Shown: positions 47,390-57,835 of the stretch, piece after piece
Layout of the letters: the number at the start of each line of letters is the position of its first letter
Numbering within the stretch: position 1 is the first letter of the stretch
NCBI GenBank assembly: GCA_033060915.1
Contig: CM065383.1
Coordinates: 14,859,501-14,923,500, forward strand
Length of the DNA stretch: 64,000 nucleotides
Direction: 5' to 3'
Origin: Euryodendron excelsum
Lineage: Eukaryota > Streptophyta > Magnoliopsida > Ericales > Pentaphylacaceae
Notes under the pieces: generated by a model
Databases searched by the model: none
The model's input: the letters and a program-made list of their open reading frames with translations, nothing else
Told to the model about the DNA's origin: nothing
Translations under genes and position numbers: made by a program

Positions 47390-48191
47390 GTCCTGGTCCT
47401 AGGTGATAAGATCTCGGGGAATCTTTGCTTTTGAATCTCTAATCAACTCAGCAAGCATGCAAGTAAAGGGGATCGAGCCCTAGGGATTAGGATGTGTATA
47501 GGCACGGTAGAATTGCATGAACATGTATCGAGACAAGTAATGGCCTTCCCCGTCCTAATGGCCCATAGCAGCTATGCTCGATTAAGGCTCATGCCTACCG
47601 TTCTTTTTAGTGGTGACAAACAGTGGCAAGAAAATAAAAAGAGAATGAGGTATTTAAGCATAAACTTTAGCTTATTACACTGAACTACGCCGTCCTATGT
47701 TTTGCCCTGCTTAAGCAATTCATCACAAAGGTCTAACAATGGAGGGGCGCCTATATCAGGATACTCAAACTCGAGATTTGCTACCCACCTGAGCCTGTAG
47801 TCTTAACAAAAAATGTCGGGCTCTAGAATGATTTCCTTCCCCTGAACCTAAGACTTGATCTGCTCACTCCCCTTCTCAGCCACCGGGGAGGAGATGTTTG
47901 CCATAAACTTGGCACAAAGGGTCAAAATACACTCCCCCTTATACAAGGCCAACCCTAGCCAACCTCTATCCATGAATTCTTTCTCCCACCCAAGTTGACT
48001 AAAGGCATTGAGCCTTATTTCTGGCTTAATCACTGCTCCATTTTTCACCCACACCTTCTTATAGGACTTCTCGTCATGGACTCCAAAAAACCTCAAGGCA
48101 TATAGACCTCGTTGGAAGCACCCACTGCTGGGGCCTTCCGCTTTGCCTCCTTACCCTTGGTCGTGCTTTTGGTCGTGGATTTGGTTTTCAT
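47390..48191 (-). pseudogene. Extra ORF after pol in the Athila-like element (plant transposon-protein-like), broken
   Basis: Minus-strand ATG at 48189-48191 opens a Lys/Thr-rich start (MKTKSTTKSTTKGKEAKRK) of about 32 residues before a frameshift. The next frame (48096-47848) holds RFFGVHDEKSYKKVWVK, AFSQLGWEKEFM and ILTLCAKFMANI. Further broken frames follow with KRTVGMSLNRA and LLWAIRTGKAIT. The order RFF...LGWEKF...KF.ANI...A.LLWAI.TGK.I resembles the putative plant transposon protein family (Transposase_32-like), the same family suggested for the extra ORF of the SIRE-like element. A GTAAGC splice donor at 48396 upstream points to a leader intron. No membrane segment is evident. Family assignment is by eye. 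Confidence 0.55.
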
Positions 48192-48578
48192 CACACTCTT
48201 AGGAGCCTTGTCACTTATGTCTAGCCCTTACAAATAAAGCACGAACAAACACACACAGCATATCACAACAAAGTTCACAAGATGAGCATGAAATGGAGTG
48301 TAAACCCCCTATCAAAAACATGTACAACCCTAGGTTTATGCAATAGGGAAAAGTTATGAATTTAGGGCACAAAAGAGTGAAAAATTGAAAGCTTACCTTT
48401 CAAATGCTAAAGAAGAAGAGGTTGTGCCCACAAATGTCTTAGGATGCCCTTGGTAGCCTTAGGTTGACAAGGAAATGCAATGCCAATGTCTCTCACTCAA
48501 AATCCCCTTTTTCTCTCTCGGCTCTCTCTTTGTTTGAACAAGAGACTTGAAATTGAAATGAACAAAACCACCCCATAA

Positions 48579-48825
48579 AGCCTTATTTAAGTTAGAATTT
48601 TCACTTGGCATTCAAATGGCTCGACAGGCGTTTGAATGCTAGGCCAAAAAATTGGGTTCTTTGAAGCTGGCCATTCGAATAGAAAATGGAGAGTTCAAAC
48701 GCCAAGGCAAAATGAATTTTTTTGATTTACATGCCCACGGGCCGTTCGAACGCCAAGATTGGTTGTTTGAATGACAAGCAATTTTTTTGAATTCTAATTT
48801 ACATGGCCACAGGCTGTTCGAATGC
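48579..48825 (-). promoter_or_regulatory. Internal copy of the Athila LTR palindrome array and TATA-like box, upstream of the extra ORF
   Basis: Seven GTTCGAAC-type near-palindromes lie near 48607, 48627, 48667, 48689, 48737, 48761 and 48811. Spacers share GGCCAAAA with the LTR array; CGGGCCGTTCGAACG occurs in both (22037 and 48735). Downstream on the minus strand comes TTAAATAAGGCTTTATG (about 48579-48595), comparable to ATAAATACTAAGCTTATG after the LTR array. A CT/GA-rich leader and the extra ORF follow. It is most simply a copied promoter module; activity is inferred. Confidence 0.55.
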
Positions 48826-49155
48826 CAAGGCCAAATTTTTTTTTTAACTAAATGCAACCTAACCTAAATACATCCTAACCTATACTAAAATTAAAACTAT
48901 GCACCAAAAGAAAACACACACTATGAAGCTACAAACATGCACTACAAAGTAAACCCCCCCCCCCCCCCCCAAAAAAAATTAGAGATGAGCATAGTCCGCG
49001 ATGCGCAGAAATGAAAACAAAATGAAAAAGACAACGACAGATGGGTAGGGAATACGAAAGGGTGGGACAACACCCCCCCTCTAACTAGGGTAAAACTACT
49101 TCGATGCGACTCGATCCTAACAACCATTGTACAACCTACTAGAAGGCGATGCAAT

Positions 49156-50540
49156 TCACTCGAAAGGCGGTGAATCACCCAAATTCACACAGTCGACCTC
49201 TCCCGACCATAGTTCAAGATAGGGGTTCAGATGCTGCCCATTGACTTTAAAGTCATTACCATTCTTGAGGTTTTCTATTTTAATTGCCCCATAAGGTGAA
49301 ACATCTTGTACTACAAAAGGTCTGAACCATCTACTTTAAAGCTTTCCTAGAAACAAATGCAACCGAAAATTGTATAAAAGGACCTTTTGGCCAACTTCGA
49401 AAGATTTATGAAGAATGCATTGGTCATGTAGTGATTTCATCTTTGCTTTAGAGATCCTTGCATTCTCATAAGCATCATTCCGAGTTTCATCGAGTTTATT
49501 GAGTTGCAATCTCTTAAGTGAGCCCGCCTCATCTAAACTCTTATTGAATTAACGGATTGCCTAATAGGCCTTGTGTTCTATTTCCACCGGAAGGTGGCAC
49601 GCTTTTTTGTACACAAGCCTATATGGAAAAGACCCTAAGATGGTCTTATAAGCTGTCCTATATGCCCACAAAGCATCCACCAACCTCAAGAACTAATTTT
49701 TTCAGTTAGGGTTAATTATTTTCTCAAGGACATGCTTGATTTCTCTATTTGCCAACCTATTACAAAAGTGGGAGCCATCATCACTTATTATAGCTTGCTG
49801 CATACCAAACCTAGAAAAGACATATTCCTTTAAAAACTTGACCACAACAGCATGGTCATTGGTACGTGCCGATATAGCCTCTACCCACTTCGATACGTAG
49901 TCTATGGCCATTAAAATGTACAGATACCCACACAAGCTAGGAAAGGGTCCTATAAAATCAATACTCCAATAGTAAAAAAATCTCAAGAATTATGATAGGG
50001 GTAAAAAGCATCATGTGCCTCCTAAAAAGACTTCCTAGACGTTGGCATCTATCACAGGATGTACAGAAGATGTGAACGTCTCTGAACATGGTGGGCCAAT
50101 AGAAACCACTCTGTAAGATCTTGGCAGTGGTTTTATGTGAAGAAAAGTGCCAACCGCATGCCTATGAATGATAGAACTCAATTATACTTTTCACCTCATC
50201 GTCAAGAACACACCGACGAATTACTTGATCTAGACAATATTTGAATAGATATGGATCCTCCCAAGAAAAATACCTCACATGTCTAAAGAATTTCTTCCTA
50301 TCAATGCTAGACCATTGTGAGAGAATCTTGCCGGTAGCTAAGTAGTTAGCTATGTCGGCATACCATAGTACCATGGACCCGATAAGTGCATAAGCATAGA
50401 AGAGTTGCTCATCCAGAAAGTATTCATTGATTGGAAGGGGGTGTTGGGCATCCCCATCATTAGGGAGCCTCGATAGATGGTTGGCAATGACATTTTCAAC
50501 CCCTTTCTTATCTCTAATCTCTATATGAAACTCTTGTAGC
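49156..50540 (-). pseudogene. Athila RNase H end and integrase, broken
   Basis: The RNase H/integrase linker GVENVIANHLSRLPND lies near 50490. The zinc-finger region follows; DD-type core segments IDFIGPF, AIDYVSKWVEAI and IISDDGSHFCNR are at 49986-49702. The C-terminal part after a further frameshift has [28 protein letters not shown] and FKVNGQHLNPYL, ending at the stop at 49156. Integrase would insert the element DNA. Frameshifts between 50160 and 49990 and near 49700, plus stops near 49555, show it is dead. Confidence 0.88.
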
Positions 50541-52125
50541 AAGAGAACCCATCGGATGAGTCATGATTTTGCATCGGGCTTACTCAACAAATACTTAACT
50601 GCGGAATGATCAATGTAAATGATAACTAAAGATCTGACTAAGTATGACCTAAACTTGCCTAGTGCAAAGACCACAGCGAGAAGCTCTTTCTATGTCGTGG
50701 TATAGTTTAGTTGGGCTTTATTGAGGGTCTTGCTGGCATAGTATATCACATATGGTTTCTTATCTACCCATTGCCCTAAAATAGCCCCCACTGCATAATC
50801 GATAGCATCATACATCAACTCAAAAGGTAAAAACCAATTGGGTGATCTAATAATAGGTGCAGTGGTGAAAAGCCCTTTGAGCTTGTCAAAGGCTTCTTGG
50901 CATTGAGGTGTCCAAATAAATGGAACCTCCGGTGAAATCAAATGGCACAAAGGTCTAGAAATAGCACAAAATCCTTCAATGAATCGTCGGTAGAATCTGG
51001 CATGCCCCCATAAAAGACCGAATGTCTTTGACACACTTAGGGGTAGGGAGGCATTGGATTAACTCAACTTTAGACTGATCGACCTCTATCCCTTTGTTGG
51101 ACACAATATGTTCAAGAACTATACCTTGTGTCACCATGAAGTGACACTTCTCCCAATTGAGCACTCTCCTCGCATCTCTCCAATACTCTCTCAAGGTGCT
51201 CTAAACAAGCCTTAAAAGTATCCTCGTAAATCGAGAAGTCATCCATGAAAACTTCGAGGATCTTTTTAACCATGTCGCTAAAGATGGACATCATGCACCT
51301 TTGAAAGGTGGCCCGTGCATTGCATAGGCCAAAGGGCATTCTCTTGTATGCATAAGTGCCAAAGGGGCACTTGAATGTAGTTTTATCTTGGTCTTCTAGA
51401 GTGACCTCAATCTAGTTATAGCCAGAATATCCATCTAGGAAATAATAGTATGCTCGACCCGCTACTCATTCCAAGACTTGGTCCAAGAATGGAAGTGGGA
51501 AGTGATCTTTCCTAGTAGCTGCATTGAGTCTACAGTAGTCTATGCACATTCACTAGCCTGTTTGAATTCTAGTGGGAACTGGTTCATTTAGCTCATTCTT
51601 TACTACCGTAACTCTCGACTTTTTAGGGACGACTTAGGTTAGACTAACCCACTTAGAATCAGAGATGGGGTATATAATACCCGCATCGAGAAGTTTCAAT
51701 ACTTCTCCTCTTACGACCTCCTTTATGTTGGGGTTCAAGCGTCTTTGCATTTGACACATAGATTTTGAATCCTCCTCAAGATATATTCGATGCGTACACA
51801 TGAGAGGACTAATACCATGAAGGTCTGCTATAGTCCAACCTAGAGCTTTCCTATGACTTTTCAGTACTTTCAAAACAAATTCCTCTTGGCCTTCAAACAG
51901 GTTAGAGGATATGACTACCGGATAGAATTCACCCTCACCTAAAAATGCATATTTTAAAGTGGAAAGTAAGGGTTTCTTCTCTGGAGTGGCTGACAACACT
52001 TGGGGTAAGGGGTTCAAAAGTGGGGGTCTAATGACCCATAAGCATGCAACTCTCACTCCCTTCCCTAACTCTAGCTGGGTCCCTATGACTTGCACTCTCA
52101 GTTTCCAATTGGTCATTAGGCTCAC
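50541..52125 (-). pseudogene. Athila reverse transcriptase and RNase H, broken
   Basis: The start has ALGWTIADLHGISP, then MPFGLCNARATFQRCM and FMDDFSIY (51339-51230), the FxDD active site of gypsy RT. After a frameshift come LNWEKCHFMV, GIEVDQSKVELI and LPTPKCVKDIRSFMG. The connection and RNase H part has FYRRFIEGFCAISRPL, FDKLKGLFTTAPI and YYASKTLNKAQLNY. At least three frame changes and several stops lie between the blocks. Confidence 0.9.
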
Positions 52126-52221
52126 TCCAAACTAGAGTCCTTTCAATTGGATCATCTATAAACTCTCGGTCCACATGCTCCTGGACAATAGACTTAATGA
52201 AGTCTACCTCCTCAACGTTAT

Positions 52222-52797
52222 CTACCTCCCCCTTTTGCTTTCCAACGTAAATATGTTCATCTCTAAGGTCATATTACCGAATGACAGCTTCAGTAATCCA
52301 TTCTTACAATGAATAATTGCATTAGCCGTTGCAAGGAATAGTTGTCCTAGAATGAGAGGAATATGACGCTTAGAAGACTCGATGTCCATTGGTTGGGTAT
52401 CTAAAACAATGAAATCGACAGGATAGTAGACATTGTCCACTTGAATGATAATATCCTCAATGATTCCCCAAGGCACTGTAATAGAACGATCGGCCAACTC
52501 TAGAGTAACTCAGGTAGGGCTCAACTCTCTTAGACCTAGTTCTTTGTAAACAGAATATAGAGCTAGATTCACATTAGAACCTAGGTCAAGAAGGGCTCGA
52601 TCTATCCTATAGCCTCCTATGACGCATGAAATAATAGGACAATCGGGGTCCTTATACTTCGGCGTAGTTTTGCATTGTAGGATGGCACTCTGGCTCTCAT
52701 TCATTATTGTCGTCTCCTTGACATGCAATTTCCTTTTTACAGTATACAAGTCCTTCAAGAACTTGGCATAGGAAGATATTTGTTTAATGGCATCCAA
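52222..52797 (-). pseudogene. Athila protease region, broken
   Basis: KQISSYAKFLKDLYTVKRKL is a hallmark of the segment before Athila proteases. It is followed by LLDLGSNVNLALYSVY, the Asp-Leu-Gly form of the aspartic protease site. A stop at 52510 separates this from VDNVYYPVDFIVLDTQ and ILGQLFLATANAIIHCKNG in the next block, the flap and C-terminal part. It would process the polyprotein. Confidence 0.85.
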
Positions 52798-53124
52798 GAT
52801 AGGAATGTTAACCCGAAATTGTTTGAAAATCTCATAAATTTTAAAATTCAGAGATTCTTTCTTAGGTATTATTAATCTATGGGAAAATGGGGTATGTTTT
52901 AAATCTTCAATACCTAGTCCTTCAGATGCATCAATAAACTGTTATGACGACTCAAAATGGTTCTCATTTTCTTTTTCTTTACTTTCTTTATTTTTCTCAC
53001 TCTTCTCTCTCTCCTGCTCATGTCCTATCCCTACAGACTCATCCTTTTTCCCTTAGTTGATTTTTTTAGGAGTGATGGTTTTCTCTAATTGTTTTTCGCT
53101 CTTAAGAGTGGTGATGGCCTGAAC

Positions 53125-54000
53125 CTATTCGTGTGGAGTGTCAACGTAATTTGCAGGTTTCAGGTTTGGTTGGGGTTGGACAGAAAATTGTCCTTGTGTT
53201 TGTTGAATCATCAATATCTTGTGGATGTCTTTGACAATAGTGTTGGTTTCCCCCTGTGATTGTTCCAGATTTGTGATCCTAGTTATGAGTGCTCTCATAT
53301 CGTTGGTCACTTGGTTGTCCTCATTATTTCTCCTATGAGGAGGTTGGTATTATGCCAGTTGAGATACGTATGGTTGTGGTATTGGTGGTGTGGAATAAGG
53401 CATCGATTGGCCTTGGAAAGGTTGTGGTGGTTGGTGAAAAGCTTGTGGGGGTTATTAAAATGGTTAAGAGTTTTGAGGACCCTCTTGTTTCCACCCAAAA
53501 TTAGGGTGATTCCTCCAACTCCAGTTATACGTATTGGAGTAGGGGTTATTCCCACTCCTTTGGTTTTGCTACCCCCCTTGAAATTGGCCAACCTCATTTA
53601 CTTGGCCGTGAAGTGCTTCCCATACCTCCGATATAACTAGACATGATGCAGTGTCATGGTCCAGTGTATCACAAACTAGACAAAGTGAGGATGTCTCAAT
53701 CGGTCCGAAAGTGGTGGCCTTAGAAGTTTCTAAAACCTCTAACTTACGCATGAGTGACATGACCCTAGCTTGTAGGTCTTTTACTTCCCCTAGTTGGTGT
53801 TTGACTTCGACATGTGTGGTAGTGGGCTTGCTTACGTAATTTTGAGTTCTGTGGTTCTGAGTGTCGTACTAGCCCAATCTCTAGCCAAGTTGGCTAGATA
53901 GTCGAAGTAATTGTATGCCTCTGTGGGGTTTTTATCTGGACAAGTTCTCGCACACATTGATTTTACAAACATTTTCAATTGAGGAGTCACTAAAGAATAG
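53125..54000 (-). pseudogene. gag: Athila gag remnant
   Basis: PTEAYNYFDYLANLARDW near 53920 resembles the Athila Gag core. The CLVCDTLDHDTASC knuckle (CX2CX4HX4C) is near 53670, and LITRITNLEQSQGETNTIV follows at 53310-53125. Only about 230 bp separate the primer site from the first recognisable Gag residues, far too little for a full Gag, so most of its N-terminal half is deleted. Frameshifts separate the blocks. Confidence 0.8.
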
Positions 54001-54233
54001 AACGTGTTTATAATGTGCCATTATGCCTAGACCCCAAAAAAGAAGAAAAACAAGTAAACATCCTAAAATTTTAACATAACAAAACAAAAATGATGGAACA
54101 AAGTTACCCAATGGCCTTAACTGATTATTCCTCCGTGGTTGTCAGTTGATGGTGAAGCAGTCTGCTGAACTTCACGTTGACTGAGGTTTGTGTTCGAGCA
54201 CGCCTCTTGCTGTCACTTGTGCAAAAGCAAGGC

Positions 54234-54251
54234 TCCCCGACAACGGTGCCA
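54234..54251 (-). other. Primer binding site of the Athila-like element, tRNA-Asp type
   Basis: On the minus strand TGGCACCGTTGTCGGGGA lies a few bases inside the 5' LTR. It differs at two positions from TGGCGCCGTTGCCGGGGA, the Athila primer site. Confidence 0.85.
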
Positions 54252-54255
54252 AATT

Positions 54256-55806
54256 TGACTCACGTCAACTGTGCGCTCGAGATGATCCCAAGTGTAGGAT
54301 TGCAGAGCAATATAACTCGGAGTACGAGATCGTTCCCACAAGAAGCTATGTGCACAGGATCGAAAGAACTAAAAACAACCCTCTCAATTGTTCACGAAAA
54401 TCTGAACAAAATGCTTCTAAAAGGAAAATAAAAATATGATTGTTTTGAAAATGGTTTGGTTACCTAAACAAGCTAACAAGAAAATGCTAAACAACTTGAA
54501 TAAAGTTTAATTTTAATGTAATGAGATAAAGTCTCGGGATTAATCGATCCAACCGATTATTTTTCTTGGAATTCCAAATGAGGCATTTTATAACTCAGAT
54601 CCTTCGACTACGTTGTGAGTCTCGAATTCAAAAGTTCTAGCTATAAAAACAAGGTATTCTTTAGAAATTCAACTTCTAGAATAAATTGAGTTTTTAGATT
54701 CAAGGACGAATACCATTGATTCATGCAACGTATATATTAAGTATAAACTCATGCATAAACCTTACCTAACATAATCAATCGTCCAAGTTTTCAATGTTTT
54801 CTAGTATGAAGAACACGAAGAACAATAAAAATAGAAATTTAGCTTTAAAACCCAAAATTTTACCCTCTTTGTTCATCCAAGACTTCCAATTGGACTTTAC
54901 AATCAATTCCAGATGGGGAGAGCTAGCTACTCATCTCCATCTAGGAATGATTTCGAAATAATGGAATACAAACTAAAAATATGAATTTAATGCAAGGAAA
55001 TAAAGGAAATGCAAGGAAATGGAAGAACTTATATTGAATCTAGTGCTTAAGAGATTACAATTATAAAATAAGCAACAATCTATTAAATGTAAGCTAAATA
55101 AATGAAAAACTTACAAAAATTCTCTATCCTAGCCGCCTCTGTCCTCTCTCATTCAAACATAAGCTTAGTATTTATAGGGATTGCAATTTGAAGTAAAATT
55201 TGGCAAAAAATCGCCTTGGCGTTCGAACGGCTCTACGGGCTTCGAATGCTTGCTCCTTTTTCATCGTTGTTCGAACGGTTGGACCTGACGTTCGAATGCC
55301 AAGCCAAAATATGGGACACAAGCTCTCGAGCTATTCGAACGGCTACTTTTGGCATTAGAATGATAGGCCAATTTTGGGCCTTTTTTTTTTTCTCTTACCA
55401 TTTGAACGGCTATCTGAGCATTTGAATAGTAAACTCTTTTTTTGCTCTTTTTGGAATTGCTTTGTTTGAAACCTTTGGAGTCAGAATTTGCCGATGCACA
55501 TTAGATGCAAACATGTGTAACTTTGAGAGAGTTTTTCAACGGCATATCATTCATCCCATTCTGATCTACGAGTAGAAACTTGCACTATTTCCAAGATAAA
55601 GTCCCGACAACGGCCCTCGATGAGCCATGCTCGCAGCTCGAATAACTTCTTTGACTCCAAATCGACTCCCTTAGCTTCAAATACCTGCAATGAGGTTGAG
55701 TACGAGGTTAAATGCAATATAAAACAAAGAAAGCATAATTAACTCTAATCAACGACTATCAAAGGTCGTTTTAGCGGCCATAGACTACACTTATGTAGTC
55801 TAATCA
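54256..55806 (-). repeat. 5' LTR of the Athila-like element
   Basis: Homologous to 20951-22515. Many substitutions and a few small indels separate the two copies, among them a gap near 55010 (position 21713 in the other copy). GTTCGAAC array at about 55215-55430, TATA box at about 55166-55181. Confidence 0.92.
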
Positions 55807-56003
55807 GTTGTCTATGAACTCCTAACAATTTGTATATAGAAAACAATATTTAATATAGCAAGACTTTATGGTATAATCATTCTATGAAGGAAGTCACTTG
55901 AGAAATTAGGGAGTTGTCCTTTAAGTTATTTGACATGTAATGTACGTCATGTTAAAGCTTAACATTTTATTTATATGTGAGTAGAATGAATACACACACA
56001 CAC

Positions 56004-56036
<33 letters not shown>

Positions 56037-56481
56037 AGTTTTGATACACTGATAGTGTAGATTTTTTTTTATACAAGTAAGGCACCAGAGTGTGACACGT
56101 ATCTTTTAAAATTTAAGTACAACGTAAATAAACAAAGCTTATGGACACATGTCACATTTTGATGCCTGCACTGTCAGTATATTAAAATTAAACTCATCTA
56201 TATATATATATATATATTTATATATGACCATATACGATGGTTGTAAATACATTTTATAAAAGATCATGTAAATATGAATATAAATATGAATCGTATTGTA
56301 CTTCATAAAAAATAAAAAAAAAAGACATGAAATATGAAGTTTTGAAAGTTTTCCACATACCTATAATAATAAATGTTAAATGATCTGAATATATTAATTT
56401 TTTTTAAAGGGAAAGAAGTAACCTACTCCAACATTTTGTGAGAAGGTGGCAGTAGTGAGTAGTATGTTTGTGTATTACGAG
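55807..56481. repeat. Outer part of the right arm of the long inverted repeat
   Basis: Inverse match to about 20220-19756, starting TCTATGAACTCCTAACA and ending near GTGTATTACGAG. Here it is longer by a GA microsatellite (56006-56030) and an inserted MITE (56031-56195) that the left arm lacks. Confidence 0.8.
56031..56195. mobile_element. Small MITE-like element
   Basis: About 165 bp with 30-bp terminal inverted repeats (56031-56060 and 56166-56195). They match at 24 of 30 positions, and all six differences are transitions. The core is TACACTGATAGTGTAG. It is present in the right arm only, next to GA and TA microsatellites (56201-56216). No clear target duplication is visible. Confidence 0.65.
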
Positions 56482-56539
56482 ATGTGGGTCAAAATAATGA
56501 GGTTTAGAGTTATTGTACCAAGTTCGTCTGGCAATATAC

Positions 56540-56987
56540 TGTTGACCTGTGCTAGGAAAGGTGCAAGTTAACTAAACCAAACGAAGGCCCCAATTGTGGT
56601 AAAATTAGCCCAGATCGAATAAAGACCAAGTTAGTGAAGCATATGCAAGTCTATTCCTAAAGGATTAGGATATTAAACAGTTATCCGAAAGAGATTAACT
56701 CCTAGGAGGAGACAGAATACAATTTCTTATGGGACTAAGGATTCCGAGCACTATAAAAACTTTATATCATTAACGTGTAAAGAACGTTCATTTGAGTTCT
56801 AGCTCTCATATATTTTATTCGATTCATTGTGGTTAAACTTACTAACTTAATCATCGAAGTGTCTTTGGTCTAAAGAGGGTTAAGACATTCTTATCGTCTT
56901 TTTCTCTTGCAGATTATTCGTGTTCATCAAATCGATTTAGAGAGTTAAACCGGACCTTCTTAAAAATTCCACCTACACCAAGAAAGT
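56540..56987 (+). mobile_element. Possible LTR remnant
   Basis: A TATA box (CACTATAAAAAC, 56750-56761) is followed by a short leader. Then comes 'cttatcgtctttttctcttgcagattattcg', a layout seen near the 3' end of many short plant gypsy LTRs. TG (about 56541) and CA (56986) ends are possible. No partner LTR, primer site or target duplication was found. Confidence 0.3.
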
Positions 56988-57487
56988 AGTAAACTCCTCC
57001 AAACTATAATTACAAAAACTACGAGAATTTCTACATATTTGATAGTAGTACAGATTGGAAAGACTGGACAAAAGTTATATGGCGGATATGAAATAGATAG
57101 TAGCGCTTGCCTTCACTTAGAAAGTCTACGCCCCCTATTATAGTAAGAGATTGCCGGCAGCCAATTTTGTCTAATATAAAACTACACTTTCCCTCTATCA
57201 AAACAATGCTCCTCTCACTAAAAACTAATTAATTTATAACAACTCGAATTTTTTCAAACTGTTAATTTAATAAATTAATAATATAACCTCAAAAAATTCC
57301 TTACATTGTATAATTAATTCTCAAATATATATTTTCAAATAATAATAATTCTACACATGTTCTAAATAATCAAATCAACGTACTTTAACTGCTGCATTGT
57401 CACTCACTTTGCATCAATTTAAAAAATAAAATTAAATCAGAAAATATACAATATGACAAAAGTATAAATAGTTGAATAAAATCATGT
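56988..57487. other. AT-rich intergenic DNA, no features seen
   Basis: No ORF of note, RNA gene or repeat. TAATC at 57488-57492 is the left target duplication of the next element. Confidence 0.6.
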
Positions 57488-57492
57488 TAATC

Positions 57493-57826
57493 TGTTGGAT
57501 ATAAACCAACTTCACTATTTAGGGCAAAAGAGATGAGAACCAATCTGGGAGAGAACAGAATTCTTTTACTGAGTGAATTTTTTCTTATATGAATTCAATC
57601 CACATAACACTCTTAAATAAGCTGCTAATCTAGACATATGACAACAATAGAGAAAATAAATCAACAACTTAACAACCTTATCTAAAAGATAAGAATTTAT
57701 TTAAAAATTAAAGAACACCAGATAAGTAGAAGATGAAGGAGAAAAATCAGCATCAACAGGATCGGGATTTGAACTGCAAGTGGAGAAATAATAGGAACTT
57801 ATTCAAGTTTGAATTAACTTCTAACA
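57493..57826 (-). repeat. 3' LTR of the minus-strand copia element (334 bp)
   Basis: Matches 61938-62299 but lacks a 28-bp stretch (AATAGCTAAACAAAAATAGGGCAAAAAC in part) present there near 61965-61993. Confidence 0.95.
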
Positions 57827-57835
57827 TGCTCTCCC

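Larger units (their letters stand above)
20951..55806 (-). mobile_element. Athila-like Ty3/gypsy retrotransposon on the minus strand, split by the Ogre-like element
   Basis: LTRs of about 1.56 kb lie at 54256-55806 (5') and 20951-22515 (3'). They start TGATTAG and end GTGAGTCA on the minus strand. Flanks are GTTAT (20946-20950) and GTTGT (55807-55811), a target duplication with one transition. The primer site next to the 5' LTR fits tRNA-Asp. The order gag, protease, RT, RNase H, integrase, extra ORF, polypurine tract is Ty3/gypsy. The protease context (KQISSYAKFLKDL) and integrase tail ([17 protein letters not shown]) are typical of Athila. All ORFs are broken. The Ogre-like element inserted between the extra ORF and the 3' LTR. 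Confidence 0.92.

Noticed and set aside
47040..47434. Pro/Ser-rich + strand ORFs
   Set aside because: Antisense shadows of the 3' end of the Athila accessory ORF.
48951..48970. Run of C followed by A
   Set aside because: Homopolymer of the kind caused by slippage or sequencing error; no feature can be based on it.
19756..56481. A DNA transposon with long terminal inverted repeats spanning the whole interval
   Set aside because: The interval between arms is a complete Athila element with its own target duplication. The repeat has a tight hairpin centre at 20583, and no transposase or outer target duplication is seen.
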